64,000 nucleotides of DNA from Pseudolysobacter sp964466115 (GTDB lineage: Bacteria; Pseudomonadota; Gammaproteobacteria; Xanthomonadales; Rhodanobacteraceae), in assembly GCA_964466115.1 (NCBI GenBank), contig CAYXMH010000001.1, positions 124,001 to 188,000 on the forward strand, in the 5' to 3' direction. The position numbers and the translations under genes were made by a program. Of the stretch, positions 26,577-34,995 are shown piece after piece (position 1 is the first letter of the stretch; every line of letters starts with the position of its first letter). Below the pieces are notes generated by a model. It made no database searches, had not been told where the DNA came from, and saw nothing but the letters and a program-made list of their open reading frames with translations.

Positions 26577-27491
26577 TTAACTTTCCAGGCACTGGAAAAA
26601 CAACACATGCTCGGGGTTCAACTTCACCGCCTGGCCTAGGCTGATCGTGCCGCTGCGGCGCAAATGAAATTCATCCCGATGCAAGCGCAACTCGTCATCC
26701 TCGCCGAACTTAACGTACGTGCCGTTGGTGGATCGGTCCGAAACGACGAAATGGCCGCGTTTGTATTCGATCATGGCATGGTTGCGCGACACCCACTCCG
26801 CTTCTATCACTAGACTGCTATTGGTATCGCGCCCCAAGGTAAACGGTTGCGACAACTCATCAAGCTCAAGCACCTGCCCGCGGTAGCGCAACATCAACTT
26901 GACGCGAACGACGGCTCCACCCTCATCGAGACGAATCGCGCGCTGCACCATCGTGACATTGGAGGTATCCTCCTGCCACATCAAGTCCACGATATCGATC
27001 GGCAATAATTTACCGGACACGCGCGCCTGCCCCAGCGAGCGTGCCCGCAGCATCGCAGCATTGGTCAAACCTTTAACCGTACTGGCGGTAGTTACGATTT
27101 GTTCGCGTTTGGCCAGGGCCGCCATGCGCGCAGCGGTATTTACCGCATCGCCAAACACGTCGCCGTCCTCTTGCAACGCATCGCCATGATGCAGGCCGAT
27201 GCGAATGGCCAAGTTATCCCGGGCGAAAACCGGGTCCTGTGCGATACGCTTTTGCATATCCATCGATGCCAACAACCCTTGCATCGCTCCGGGAAAGGTA
27301 CACATGATCTCATCGCCAATGGTTTTGATCACCTTGCCGCCATGGCGCGCGCAGACTTCGCTTAATGCCGTCAGCATTGCGGACACCAGCTGGCGTGCGA
27401 TGACGTCGCCGCGCAATTCGAACAATTTCGTACTGCCGCTGACATCAGCGAACAAGATGGTAAGGGGTTGGCTCTGGCTCATCGCCTTCAT
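26577..27491 (-). CDS. Class III nucleotide cyclase fused to an FHA domain
   Basis: A 304-residue cytosolic protein. Residues 8 to about 170 are a class III adenylate/guanylate cyclase domain with metal-binding Asp in ADVSGSTK and in KTIGDEIM, and the transition-state Asn/Arg region VNTAARM. Residues about 205-295 form an FHA domain (TLGRDTNSSLVI, SRNHAMIEY, DRSTNGTYV), which binds phosphothreonine. This suggests cyclic nucleotide output governed by Ser/Thr kinase signalling. No kinase gene is near. The start ATG at 27491 could instead be the ATG nine bases later. Confidence 0.87.
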   Translation of the reverse strand: MKAMSQSQPLTILFADVSGSTKLFELRGDVIARQLVSAMLTALSEVCARHGGKVIKTIGDEIMCTFPGAMQGLLASMDMQKRIAQDPVFARDNLAIRIGLHHGDALQEDGDVFGDAVNTAARMAALAKREQIVTTASTVKGLTNAAMLRARSLGQARVSGKLLPIDIVDLMWQEDTSNVTMVQRAIRLDEGGAVVRVKLMLRYRGQVLELDELSQPFTLGRDTNSSLVIEAEWVSRNHAMIEYKRGHFVVSDRSTNGTYVKFGEDDELRLHRDEFHLRRSGTISLGQAVKLNPEHVLFFQCLES

Positions 27492-27597
27492 AATAGGGCA
27501 AACCTTAACATCGCTCCAGCGCTAGCGGATCAAAGGCCGCTTTAGCGCCTAAATAAAGCTCAGAAACCCTGATCGAATAAAGGGTTTAGATAAAACG

Positions 27598-29874
27598 TTA
27601 GCGCTTCAACAACTGCTCAGCGGCTTCGATAACACTCTGATCGGACGGCAATACCAAAGTCGCGGCCCCCGCCAACGGGGTATAGGTGTCTGCACCCGTC
27701 ACGCGCTGCAAGGGTTTATTTCCGAGCCCGCCCTCGACAATGGCCGTGATAACGCCCTCCCCCACACCGGCCGAATGGCGCCCCTCATCCACCACCAATA
27801 TTCGCGCGCATTGACCGGCGTGTTTCACAATCAACTGCGCATTCAGCGGCAGCAGCCAACGCAAATCCAAAACGCGGATTTTTGCCTTGAATTTGGTTTC
27901 GAGCGCATGCGCCGCGCGCAGGCTCATCGGCACGCCATTGCCGAAGGTAATGATCAGCAGATCCGTCGCCGTTTCGTTATAAACGCGCCCTTCGCCAAAC
28001 TCAATCGTTTGCGTCAGTTGCGGATAAGAGAACAACCATTGGTTGTCACCGGGTGCGTACAAATCTTTGGTCATATAGAGCGCGATCGGTTCTAAAAAAG
28101 CGCAAACGCGGCCATCGACCTTGGCCAACGCCATTAGGGTGCGCAGCATCATTACCGCATCATCACCGCGCGAAGGACACGCCAGAACCAAACCCGGGAT
28201 ATCGCGCAGTGCGGCAATCGAATTGTCGTTGTGAAAATGCCCGCCGAAGCCTTTTTGATACCCCAAACTTGCGATGCGCATCACCATCGGGTTGCGGTAT
28301 TGATCGTTTGAGAAAAATTGCAGGCTGCAGGCCTCGCCGCGAATTTGATCGCAGGCATTGTGATAATACGCCAAATATTGAATCTCCGGAATCGGCAGCA
28401 TGCCCATGTTGGCGTAACCTTGCGCCAAGCCCAGAATGGTTTGCTCGTCCAACAAGGTGTTGAACACGCGATTGCCCTTGAAGGCCTTGTATAAGCCCTT
28501 AGTCACGGTGTAGACGCCGCCTTTTTGCGCCACATCCTCGCCGAACAACAGCGCTTGTGGATATTTACATAAAATATCAAATAAGGCATTGTTTATTTGA
28601 ACGGCAAGGTGCCGGGCGGGTTGATTCTCGGGCAAACGATCGAAACCACCGAAGGCTTGCACCCGTTGGTTTTGATAGTCGTCCCGCAACGCTTCGGCGC
28701 GCACTTTTTCCGGTGAATACGGAGCCAACGGCGCCATCACGTCTTGCAACGAGCTTAAGCGCGGACGCCGATCGGCATCCTCGGCCGCGCTTAGGCATTT
28801 AGCGCGCAAGGCCTCGTATTGGGTCAATAATTGATCCTTGCTGACCAACCCAGACATCAGCGCGATCTCGGCCGAGCGCAGCAAGGGATCGCACGCCTCC
28901 ACGCTAAGAAGTTCATCCAACGCGCGGTATTCGACTTCAAAATCGGTACCGGCATGCCCCATCAATCGCGTTGTGCGCAAATGCAAAAACGTCGGTTGGC
29001 GCGTGCTACGGCAATGGTGCACCGCACGCGCAACGTGTTCGTAACCTTCGGCCAAATCCAATCCATCGGCAAAAAAGTAGGCCAAATTCGGCCGTTGCGA
29101 AAACGCATTCGCGATCCAGCCGCTCGGCGTTTTCACCGAAATGCCGATGCCGTTGTCCTCGCAGACAAAAAGCACCGGCGTCGGTAATTTTTGATAACAA
29201 GACCACGCCGCCGCGTTAAACGCGCCCTGGGCCGTGGAATGGTTCGACGAGGCATCGCCAAAAGTGCAGATGGCAATCGAGTCGGCGGGAATTGGCAAGA
29301 CATGACCCACCCGACGCGCCTGCTCAATCGCAATCGCGGTGCCGAGCGCTTTGGGCAGGTGACTCGCAATGGTCGAGGTTTGCGGCAATACCCACAACGG
29401 TTTCGACCCCCAAACCTTGTGGCGCCCACCGGAGGCGGGATCCTCTTTGCTGGCGGCAAAACTGAGCGCCGAGTCCATGATCGGATCCATACCGGGCAGC
29501 TTACGGAAGCGCTCGGCCATAAATCCGCCCGAACGATAATGCAAGAACGCGGGATCGGTATGGCGCGTCAGCCGTGCAACCATTGCATTGCCCTCGTGAC
29601 CGGAGCTGCCGATCGTATAAAACACTTTATTCTTAACCCGAAGCACGCGCGCCATCAGATCGAGATGGCGCGAAATCAATTGCGATTCGAACAACTCCAA
29701 AAAATCGCGCGCGGTGCACAAGCTACCGGGCAGAACCGGCGCATCGGAAGCTGGCGCCGAAGCGGCGATAGGGCCGGAATAGGTTTTTACAAATTCACAA
29801 AAATTCTGGTCCACCACTTCCGCACGATTGACGTTTTTGGCGCGGGCGGAGATCTGCATCGGTTCGGCGGACAT
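27598..29874 (-). CDS. Fused E1 alpha-beta subunit of a 2-oxoacid dehydrogenase complex
   Basis: A 758-residue thiamine-diphosphate enzyme in which E1 alpha (about residues 45-390) and E1 beta (about 410-758) are joined. In the alpha part GSSGHEGN and GDASSNHSTAQGAFN form the TPP site; in the beta part LFGEDVAQKGGVY and DEQTILGLAQGYA are diagnostic. The first GDA replaces the usual GDG. It matches branched-chain-type E1 and decarboxylates a 2-oxoacid. Its operon partners are gcdH and a GST, so branched-chain or lysine-derived oxoacids are possible substrates. E2 and E3 genes are not in the window. The ATG at 29874 is preceded by CAGG. Confidence 0.85.
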   Translation of the reverse strand: MSAEPMQISARAKNVNRAEVVDQNFCEFVKTYSGPIAASAPASDAPVLPGSLCTARDFLELFESQLISRHLDLMARVLRVKNKVFYTIGSSGHEGNAMVARLTRHTDPAFLHYRSGGFMAERFRKLPGMDPIMDSALSFAASKEDPASGGRHKVWGSKPLWVLPQTSTIASHLPKALGTAIAIEQARRVGHVLPIPADSIAICTFGDASSNHSTAQGAFNAAAWSCYQKLPTPVLFVCEDNGIGISVKTPSGWIANAFSQRPNLAYFFADGLDLAEGYEHVARAVHHCRSTRQPTFLHLRTTRLMGHAGTDFEVEYRALDELLSVEACDPLLRSAEIALMSGLVSKDQLLTQYEALRAKCLSAAEDADRRPRLSSLQDVMAPLAPYSPEKVRAEALRDDYQNQRVQAFGGFDRLPENQPARHLAVQINNALFDILCKYPQALLFGEDVAQKGGVYTVTKGLYKAFKGNRVFNTLLDEQTILGLAQGYANMGMLPIPEIQYLAYYHNACDQIRGEACSLQFFSNDQYRNPMVMRIASLGYQKGFGGHFHNDNSIAALRDIPGLVLACPSRGDDAVMMLRTLMALAKVDGRVCAFLEPIALYMTKDLYAPGDNQWLFSYPQLTQTIEFGEGRVYNETATDLLIITFGNGVPMSLRAAHALETKFKAKIRVLDLRWLLPLNAQLIVKHAGQCARILVVDEGRHSAGVGEGVITAIVEGGLGNKPLQRVTGADTYTPLAGAATLVLPSDQSVIEAAEQLLKR

Positions 29875-29912
29875 GATTAACCTGCTTGATTCGTGATCAC
29901 GATGGTGAAAAA

Positions 29913-30533
29913 TTAATTGACGGATGCAGGATGCTGCTCCTGCGCGACAAATCCCGGCTGTTGCCGCACCCGGGCAAGCCAAGCGCAAACGGCGGGATAC
30001 GCGTTCAAATCAAAACCGCCATCGCCCGCCGCGTGCGTGTAAGCGAACAACGCAATATCGGCCACCGTATAAGTTTCCCCGACAAAAAATGGCCGTGCAC
30101 GCAGCTCGCGTTCCATAACCGACAACGCTTGGGCGCCGCGCTCACGCAACCTTGGCAATTCAGCGCGGCGCGGATGATCGTGCGGCAAAAACCGATCGAT
30201 CATACGCGCCACGGCAATATACGGTTCATGACTGTATTGCTCGAAGAACATCCATTGCAACACTTGCGCGCGCAGCCAGCGATCGGCCGGCAAGAATTGA
30301 GAGCCTTCCGCGAGATAACACAGAATGGCGTTTGATTCTGGTAAGAACTGGCCTTCTCCCACCTGCAACAACGGCACCTTGCCGTTCGGGTTTTTGGCCA
30401 AAAATTCGCTCGTGCGTGTTTGCCCTTGCATGCTATCGGTCTCAACCCAGCGATACGGCTGGTCGAGCTGCTCCAACAACAACTGCACCTTGTAGCAGTT
30501 GCCGGAGACGTTCATGCCATACACGGTAACCAT
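29913..30533 (-). CDS. Glutathione S-transferase family protein
   Basis: A 206-residue two-domain GST. The N-terminal thioredoxin fold has MNVSGNCYKVQLLLEQ (Ser/Cys in the position of the catalytic residue), the cis-Pro in GKVPLLQ and ESNAILCYLA. The helical domain has YTVADIALFAYTH. It uses glutathione for conjugation, isomerisation or reduction. It sits in the middle of the gcdH-GST-E1 operon, with gaps of 25 and 38 bases, so a catabolic substrate is plausible. AAGG precedes the ATG. Confidence 0.88.
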   Translation of the reverse strand: MVTVYGMNVSGNCYKVQLLLEQLDQPYRWVETDSMQGQTRTSEFLAKNPNGKVPLLQVGEGQFLPESNAILCYLAEGSQFLPADRWLRAQVLQWMFFEQYSHEPYIAVARMIDRFLPHDHPRRAELPRLRERGAQALSVMERELRARPFFVGETYTVADIALFAYTHAAGDGGFDLNAYPAVCAWLARVRQQPGFVAQEQHPASVN

Positions 30534-30558
30534 AGCAAGCCTTCCGTTTATTCAACCA

Positions 30559-31728
30559 TCAGAACGCATTAATTCCGGTAAGCTCGCGGCCCACCACCAG
30601 TTGATGCACGGTCTCGGTGCCTTCGTAGGTGATGACCGATTCAAGATTTAGCGCGTGGCGAATCGGGCAGAACTCGGTCGTAATACCGGCACCACCGAGA
30701 ACATCGCGCGCCTCGCGCGCAATATCGATCGCCATACGCACATTGTTCCATTTGGCTAAGCTTACTTGCGTGGGCTGCATCAGGCCCTTGTCTTTCAGAC
30801 GACCCAATTGCAACGACAGCAACTGCGCCAAGGTAATCCGCCGCGCCATATCCGCCAATTTCAACTGCACCGCTTGCGTTGCGGCAATCGGGCGATTGAA
30901 CAGGATGCGCGTTTTTGCATATTCATTGGCCTCGGTAAGGCAAGCGATGGCCGCACCGATCGGTCCCCAGGTGATGCCATAACGCGCTTGAGTTAAACAA
31001 CCGAGCGGGCCTTTAAGTCCCTTTACATTCGGTAGGCGATTGGTTTCCGGCACGCGTACGTTGTCGAAATAAAGCTCAGAGGTGATCGAGGCGCGCAAAC
31101 TCATTTTGCGATGGATGTCCTTGGTGGCAAATCCAGCCATACCGCGCTCGACGATAAACCCTTGGATGCCGTCCTCGGTCTGCGCCCAAACGATGGCGAT
31201 ATTCGCGATGCCGCCGTTGGTGATCCACATCTTGGCACCGTTGATGATCCAATCGGCACCGTCTTTCTTGGCGTGCGTTTTCATGTTGGCCGGATCGGAG
31301 CCGCCGTGCGGCTCGGTTAAGCCGAAGCACCCGATCACCTTGCCTGCCGCCATATCCGGTAACCAACGTTTGCGCTGATCTTCCGACCCGTACGCAAAAA
31401 TCGGATACATGCACAGAGAGGATTGCACCGAGACAAAACTGCGAATACCGGAATCGCCGCGCTCCAACTCCTGGCAAATCAACCCGTAGCTGACCGCGTT
31501 CATGCCGGCACAGCCGTATTCGACCGGCAAACTGGAGCCAAGTAAGCCCAATTCCGCGATTTCGGGGATCAATTCCTTGGGGAATACCGCTTTATCGAAG
31601 CAATCGCCGATAATGGGCAATACGCGCTGATCGGTAAAGCGCGCGACCGTATCCTGCACCATGCGTTCTTCTTCGCTCAACAGAGAACGTACATCGTAGA
31701 GATCACAAGGATTTAGATTGGCCACAGG
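30559..31728 (-). CDS. gcdH: Glutaryl-CoA dehydrogenase
   Basis: An FAD acyl-CoA dehydrogenase that converts glutaryl-CoA to crotonyl-CoA in lysine and tryptophan breakdown. Family markers are FGLTEPHGGSDP, the SLRASITSE segment, ARYGITWGPIGAA, and YEGTETVHQLVVGRELTGINAF with the catalytic Glu (20 residues before the end). ARYGITWG in particular is typical of GcdH. The chosen start is the GTG at 31728, preceded by GAGGT; a GTG seven codons upstream is also open. It heads the operon with the GST and the fused E1. Confidence 0.92.
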   Translation of the reverse strand, partial: PVANLNPCDLYDVRSLLSEEERMVQDTVARFTDQRVLPIIGDCFDKAVFPKELIPEIAELGLLGSSLPVEYGCAGMNAVSYGLICQELERGDSGIRSFVSVQSSLCMYPIFAYGSEDQRKRWLPDMAAGKVIGCFGLTEPHGGSDPANMKTHAKKDGADWIINGAKMWITNGGIANIAIVWAQTEDGIQGFIVERGMAGFATKDIHRKMSLRASITSELYFDNVRVPETNRLPNVKGLKGPLGCLTQARYGITWGPIGAAIACLTEANEYAKTRILFNRPIAATQAVQLKLADMARRITLAQLLSLQLGRLKDKGLMQPTQVSLAKWNNVRMAIDIAREARDVLGGAGITTEFCPIRHALNLESVITYEGTETVHQLVVGRELTGINAF

Positions 31729-31829
31729 CTTTACCTCAAAATTACGCACCGAAAAGGTTTTTGCGGTGCAACAAGACCGGTTATTCTAACGGTGCTCACG
31801 GCAAAGGTCACGTTTAACAACGACATAAG

Positions 31830-32657
31830 ATGCGAGTTCCCATCCTTACCTACCACGCGGTCAACGTTGCCGGTAACGACTACAGCGGCAATGACCATAT
31901 TGCCTTTGCCGAGGATTTACGGCTAATTACGACGCAAGGCTTTCGCATTGTGCCGTTGGCACATGTAGTGGACACGTTGTTAGGGCATACGGCGCATGAC
32001 CTTAACCGCTGCGTAGCGCTAACGTGCGACGATGGCACCGATTACGATTTCTTTGACCTTGATTACCCACCGCATGGCACACAACGCAGCTTTTTCAATG
32101 CGTTGCTCGATTTTCGTCAGACTCATGGGATCGCCGCCCAACCGCAACTGCATCTGACCAGCTTCGTGATCGCCTCGCCACAGGCTCGCACTGAACTTGA
32201 TCGCCATTGCCTGTTTGGAAAGGGCCATATGGGCGAACAATGGTGGGGCTCGGCACTCGCCTCTGGTTTAATGGCAATCGAAAACCACAGTTGGGATCAC
32301 AACCATCCGCAGTTGAGCGACATCGGCTGCGACAATATGGCGCGCGGCAGTTTTTTCGAGGTGAACAACAAAACGCGGGCGGATTTCGAAATTGCACAAG
32401 CCAGGCGTTACTTAAACCAAGGTTTAGCGCCGTATCGCAGCACGTTGTTTTGCTACCCGTTCAGTCAGGTGCCGGAATACTTGCTCGAAGATTACCTCCC
32501 GAACCACCCGTTGGAACATGGGTTGCGTGCGGCATTCAGCGACGGCGCCGCACCCGTCACTGGCGACAGCCGGCGCTGGCTGCTACCGCGGTATATCTGC
32601 GGCCATCATTGGAAATCAACGCAGGAATTGCGTGTGATTCTAAACCAAGCGCTTTGA
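31830..32657 (+). CDS. Polysaccharide-deacetylase-like (CE4/NodB-fold) protein
   Basis: A 275-residue protein with no signal peptide. It opens with PILTYHAV, typical of NodB-fold proteins. Motif 1 reads LTCDDGTDYDFF (the family has TFDDG) and motif 2 reads ENHSWDHNHP (family H-S-x-T-H), so the metal-binding Asp and two His are kept. A late PYRS-TLFCYPFSQ region matches motif 3. It probably removes acyl groups from a carbohydrate, but lack of an export signal and the altered motifs leave the substrate open. It is convergent with the next gene. Confidence 0.72.
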   Translation: MRVPILTYHAVNVAGNDYSGNDHIAFAEDLRLITTQGFRIVPLAHVVDTLLGHTAHDLNRCVALTCDDGTDYDFFDLDYPPHGTQRSFFNALLDFRQTHGIAAQPQLHLTSFVIASPQARTELDRHCLFGKGHMGEQWWGSALASGLMAIENHSWDHNHPQLSDIGCDNMARGSFFEVNNKTRADFEIAQARRYLNQGLAPYRSTLFCYPFSQVPEYLLEDYLPNHPLEHGLRAAFSDGAAPVTGDSRRWLLPRYICGHHWKSTQELRVILNQAL

Positions 32658-32679
32658 TGTGCCGTACGCAAACGTGCCG

Positions 32680-33180
32680 TTAAAAAGGCCCCACGGCATG
32701 TGCCTTGGCAATTAAGGCAGCGCGTTGGGTCTTCGATAATTCGGAGGCCCAATAGACCAGCAAATGCGGGTGTTCGGTCTTGACGAAACCCACCGCAAGA
32801 TCAATCCGCTCGGCGCGCACATCCCCACAATACCCAAAAATGGCCGTGTAATGCGGAGCGAAATGGCGCAGCGCATACGCCAACGTGTATTTATAAAGAC
32901 CACCCGCCGCACGCAAAGCTGCGCGTTCGGACACGCTCATGTTGCGCAATACGCGATCGTCGCTACATGCGCCCCCGCCCAGCAGCATTTTGCCGGCATC
33001 GGTAAAGTGGATGTAGCAGGCTGGCAATAACGCGCCGTCCTCACGCCGATAAAACGCCAGTACATGATGAGGGAAATCGGGTGCCTTGACCCGGTACTTG
33101 CGTTGGAAGATTCCCTCAGCCAACACAGCACCGTCCTCGACGACGCCGACAACCAGAAAATCCTCCAATGCCCGCGTCAT
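32680..33180 (-). CDS. Conserved hypothetical protein coupled to the 5'-nucleotidase
   Basis: A 166-residue soluble protein whose ATG overlaps the TGA of the upstream nucleotidase gene (ATGA), so both are translated from one message. No signal peptide or membrane span is seen. The alternation of strands and helices (VLAFYRREDGALLPACYIHFT, LAYALRHFAPHYTAIFGYCGD) resembles an acetyltransferase-like fold, but I cannot place it in a family. Confidence 0.7.
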   Translation of the reverse strand: MTRALEDFLVVGVVEDGAVLAEGIFQRKYRVKAPDFPHHVLAFYRREDGALLPACYIHFTDAGKMLLGGGACSDDRVLRNMSVSERAALRAAGGLYKYTLAYALRHFAPHYTAIFGYCGDVRAERIDLAVGFVKTEHPHLLVYWASELSKTQRAALIAKAHAVGPF

Positions 33181-34106
33181 GCGTGTTCTCCGCCGCGATT
33201 GCTTACGCCGTGCGGTACATGGCCGGTCGCGACGTGCTGCCGCGCCGATTCCACATTGTGCTGCGAATCATCGAAAAAAATATCCGCGCCAAATGCTTGC
33301 AGGAACGGCCCCTTATCACGGCCACCCAAGAACAGGGCTTCGTCCAAACGCACACCCCAATGGCGCAGCGTCAAAATTACGCGTTTGTGCGCCGGTGCCG
33401 AGCGCGCCGTCACCAACGCCGTGCGCAAAGGTGAAGTATCGGCCGGAAACGCCGCTTGAATGCGATGCAATGCAGCCAAAAACCCTTGGAACGGTCCACC
33501 CGACAACGGCGTTTGCGCAAGTTCGGTCTCGTTGCGGCTAAATGCCTCAAGCCCCCCTTGTTGCGAAATCGATTCGGATTCATCGCCAAAAATCACCGCA
33601 TCGCCGTCAAAGGCAATGCGCAGCTGCTCGGACGCAAATTGCGGCGCTTTGGACGGAAGGATCGTCGCGGCGGCAACCCCGGCTTTCAGCGCCCGAGCCA
33701 CGTCCACGGCGTTTGAGGAAAGAAACAAATTGGCGCCAAACGGCTGCACATACGGAAACGTCGATGCGCCGTTGGTAAACGCGGCGCGCACAATATCAAG
33801 ACCATAACGCTCGATCGAATTGAAGATCCGCAATCCCGTGTCTCCGGAATTGCGCGACAACAAAATCACTTCCACGCGCGGCGCGGCTTTACCCATTCGA
33901 TTCAACCGCAACAACTTCTCGACCAATGGAAACGCGATGCCCGGTTGCAGCAACTCGTCTTCGCGTGCCATTTGGTAGCGCGCATACGCATCCAAGCCTT
34001 CGCGCTCGAACAACGCGTGGCTTTCGGATAAATCGAACAGTGCGCGCGAAGAAATCGCGACGATCAGTTTGGATTCTGTATCCGCTGCCGTTACCGGATC
34101 GACCAT
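33177..34106 (-). CDS. 5'-nucleotidase (cytosolic 5'-nucleotidase I-like family)
   Basis: A 309-residue cytosolic protein of the family that includes animal NT5C1, which releases phosphate from nucleoside monophosphates. Conserved pieces are VAISSRALFDL near the N-terminus, VEVILLSRNSGDTGLRIFNSI, the FLSSNAVDVARAL segment, AFDGDAVIFGDESE (the HAD-like acidic motif) and FDDSQHNVESA. It is upstream of a small coupled gene and 34 bases after NAD kinase, a layout that suggests linked nucleotide and NAD pool functions. Assignment is to family level. Confidence 0.85.
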   Translation of the reverse strand: MVDPVTAADTESKLIVAISSRALFDLSESHALFEREGLDAYARYQMAREDELLQPGIAFPLVEKLLRLNRMGKAAPRVEVILLSRNSGDTGLRIFNSIERYGLDIVRAAFTNGASTFPYVQPFGANLFLSSNAVDVARALKAGVAAATILPSKAPQFASEQLRIAFDGDAVIFGDESESISQQGGLEAFSRNETELAQTPLSGGPFQGFLAALHRIQAAFPADTSPLRTALVTARSAPAHKRVILTLRHWGVRLDEALFLGGRDKGPFLQAFGADIFFDDSQHNVESARQHVATGHVPHGVSNRGGEHA

Positions 34107-34140
34107 CAGCGAGAGACCATGTTGAGAAATACCGCCTGTT

Positions 34141-34908
34141 TCAATACGCGAATTGTTCGTTCAAGATCCGATCCTCGAGATTGTGTTCGGGATCGAACAA
34201 CAAGGTCATCGTTTGTTCACGCGACTCACGTACCGTCACCTCAACCACATCACGCACTTCATTGGAATCGGCCGTCGCACTGACCGGGCGTTTGTAAGGA
34301 TCGAGTATTTCAAACTTTACTTCGGTCTCGGCATGGAGAATGGCTCCGCGCCAGCGCCGTGGGCGAAACGGGCTGATCGGCGTCATTGCCAACACCTTGG
34401 AGCCAAAAGGCAAAATCGGACCGTGTGCGGACAAATTATAAGCAGTGCTACCGGCGGCCGTTGACACCAACACGCCATCGCACACGAGCTCCTCAAGCTT
34501 AACCATTCCGTTCAAAAAAATCCGGATGTGCGCGGCTTGCTTGGTTTGGCGCAACAGTGAAACTTCATTGATAGCGAGCGATGTGGTAACGGTTCCGGAT
34601 TCGGCCACCGATTCCATTACCAAGGGCCGTAGCGTCGTGGGTTGCGCGCGGGCCAAAGCCTGTTGCAATCCCTCGGGCCGATACTGGTTCATTAAAAAGC
34701 CCACGGTGCCAAGCTTCATCCCATACACCGGTCGATTCAATTGCATATACCGGTGCAATGTCCTCAGCATAAATCCATCGCCACCGAGGGCCACGATGAC
34801 TTGCGCATCGTTCACCGGCACCTCACCGTAGCGCTTGCGCATTTCAATCAGCGCAAGTTGCGCCTCGTCGGTACGGCTGGCAACAAAGGCAATCAATTTA
34901 TCCGTCAT
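34141..34908 (-). CDS. nadK: NAD kinase
   Basis: Phosphorylates NAD to NADP. The GGDG motif lies in VIVALGGDGFMLRTLH, followed by NEVSLLRQ and the DGVLVSTAAGSTAYNLSAHGP nucleotide-binding segment. The PISPFRPRRWRGA stretch is that of the shorter (about 255 aa) proteobacterial form. It lies between the glutamate dehydrogenase gene and the 5'-nucleotidase on the same strand. Confidence 0.95.
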   Translation of the reverse strand: MTDKLIAFVASRTDEAQLALIEMRKRYGEVPVNDAQVIVALGGDGFMLRTLHRYMQLNRPVYGMKLGTVGFLMNQYRPEGLQQALARAQPTTLRPLVMESVAESGTVTTSLAINEVSLLRQTKQAAHIRIFLNGMVKLEELVCDGVLVSTAAGSTAYNLSAHGPILPFGSKVLAMTPISPFRPRRWRGAILHAETEVKFEILDPYKRPVSATADSNEVRDVVEVTVRESREQTMTLLFDPEHNLEDRILNEQFAY

Positions 34909-34995
34909 AAAAGTACTTCCCGCCGATGTTGCGATAAGAGCAATCCAATCCCACGCTGTGGTTGCCGGCCATACTTCGTAGCGGCGGTTGGCGGC

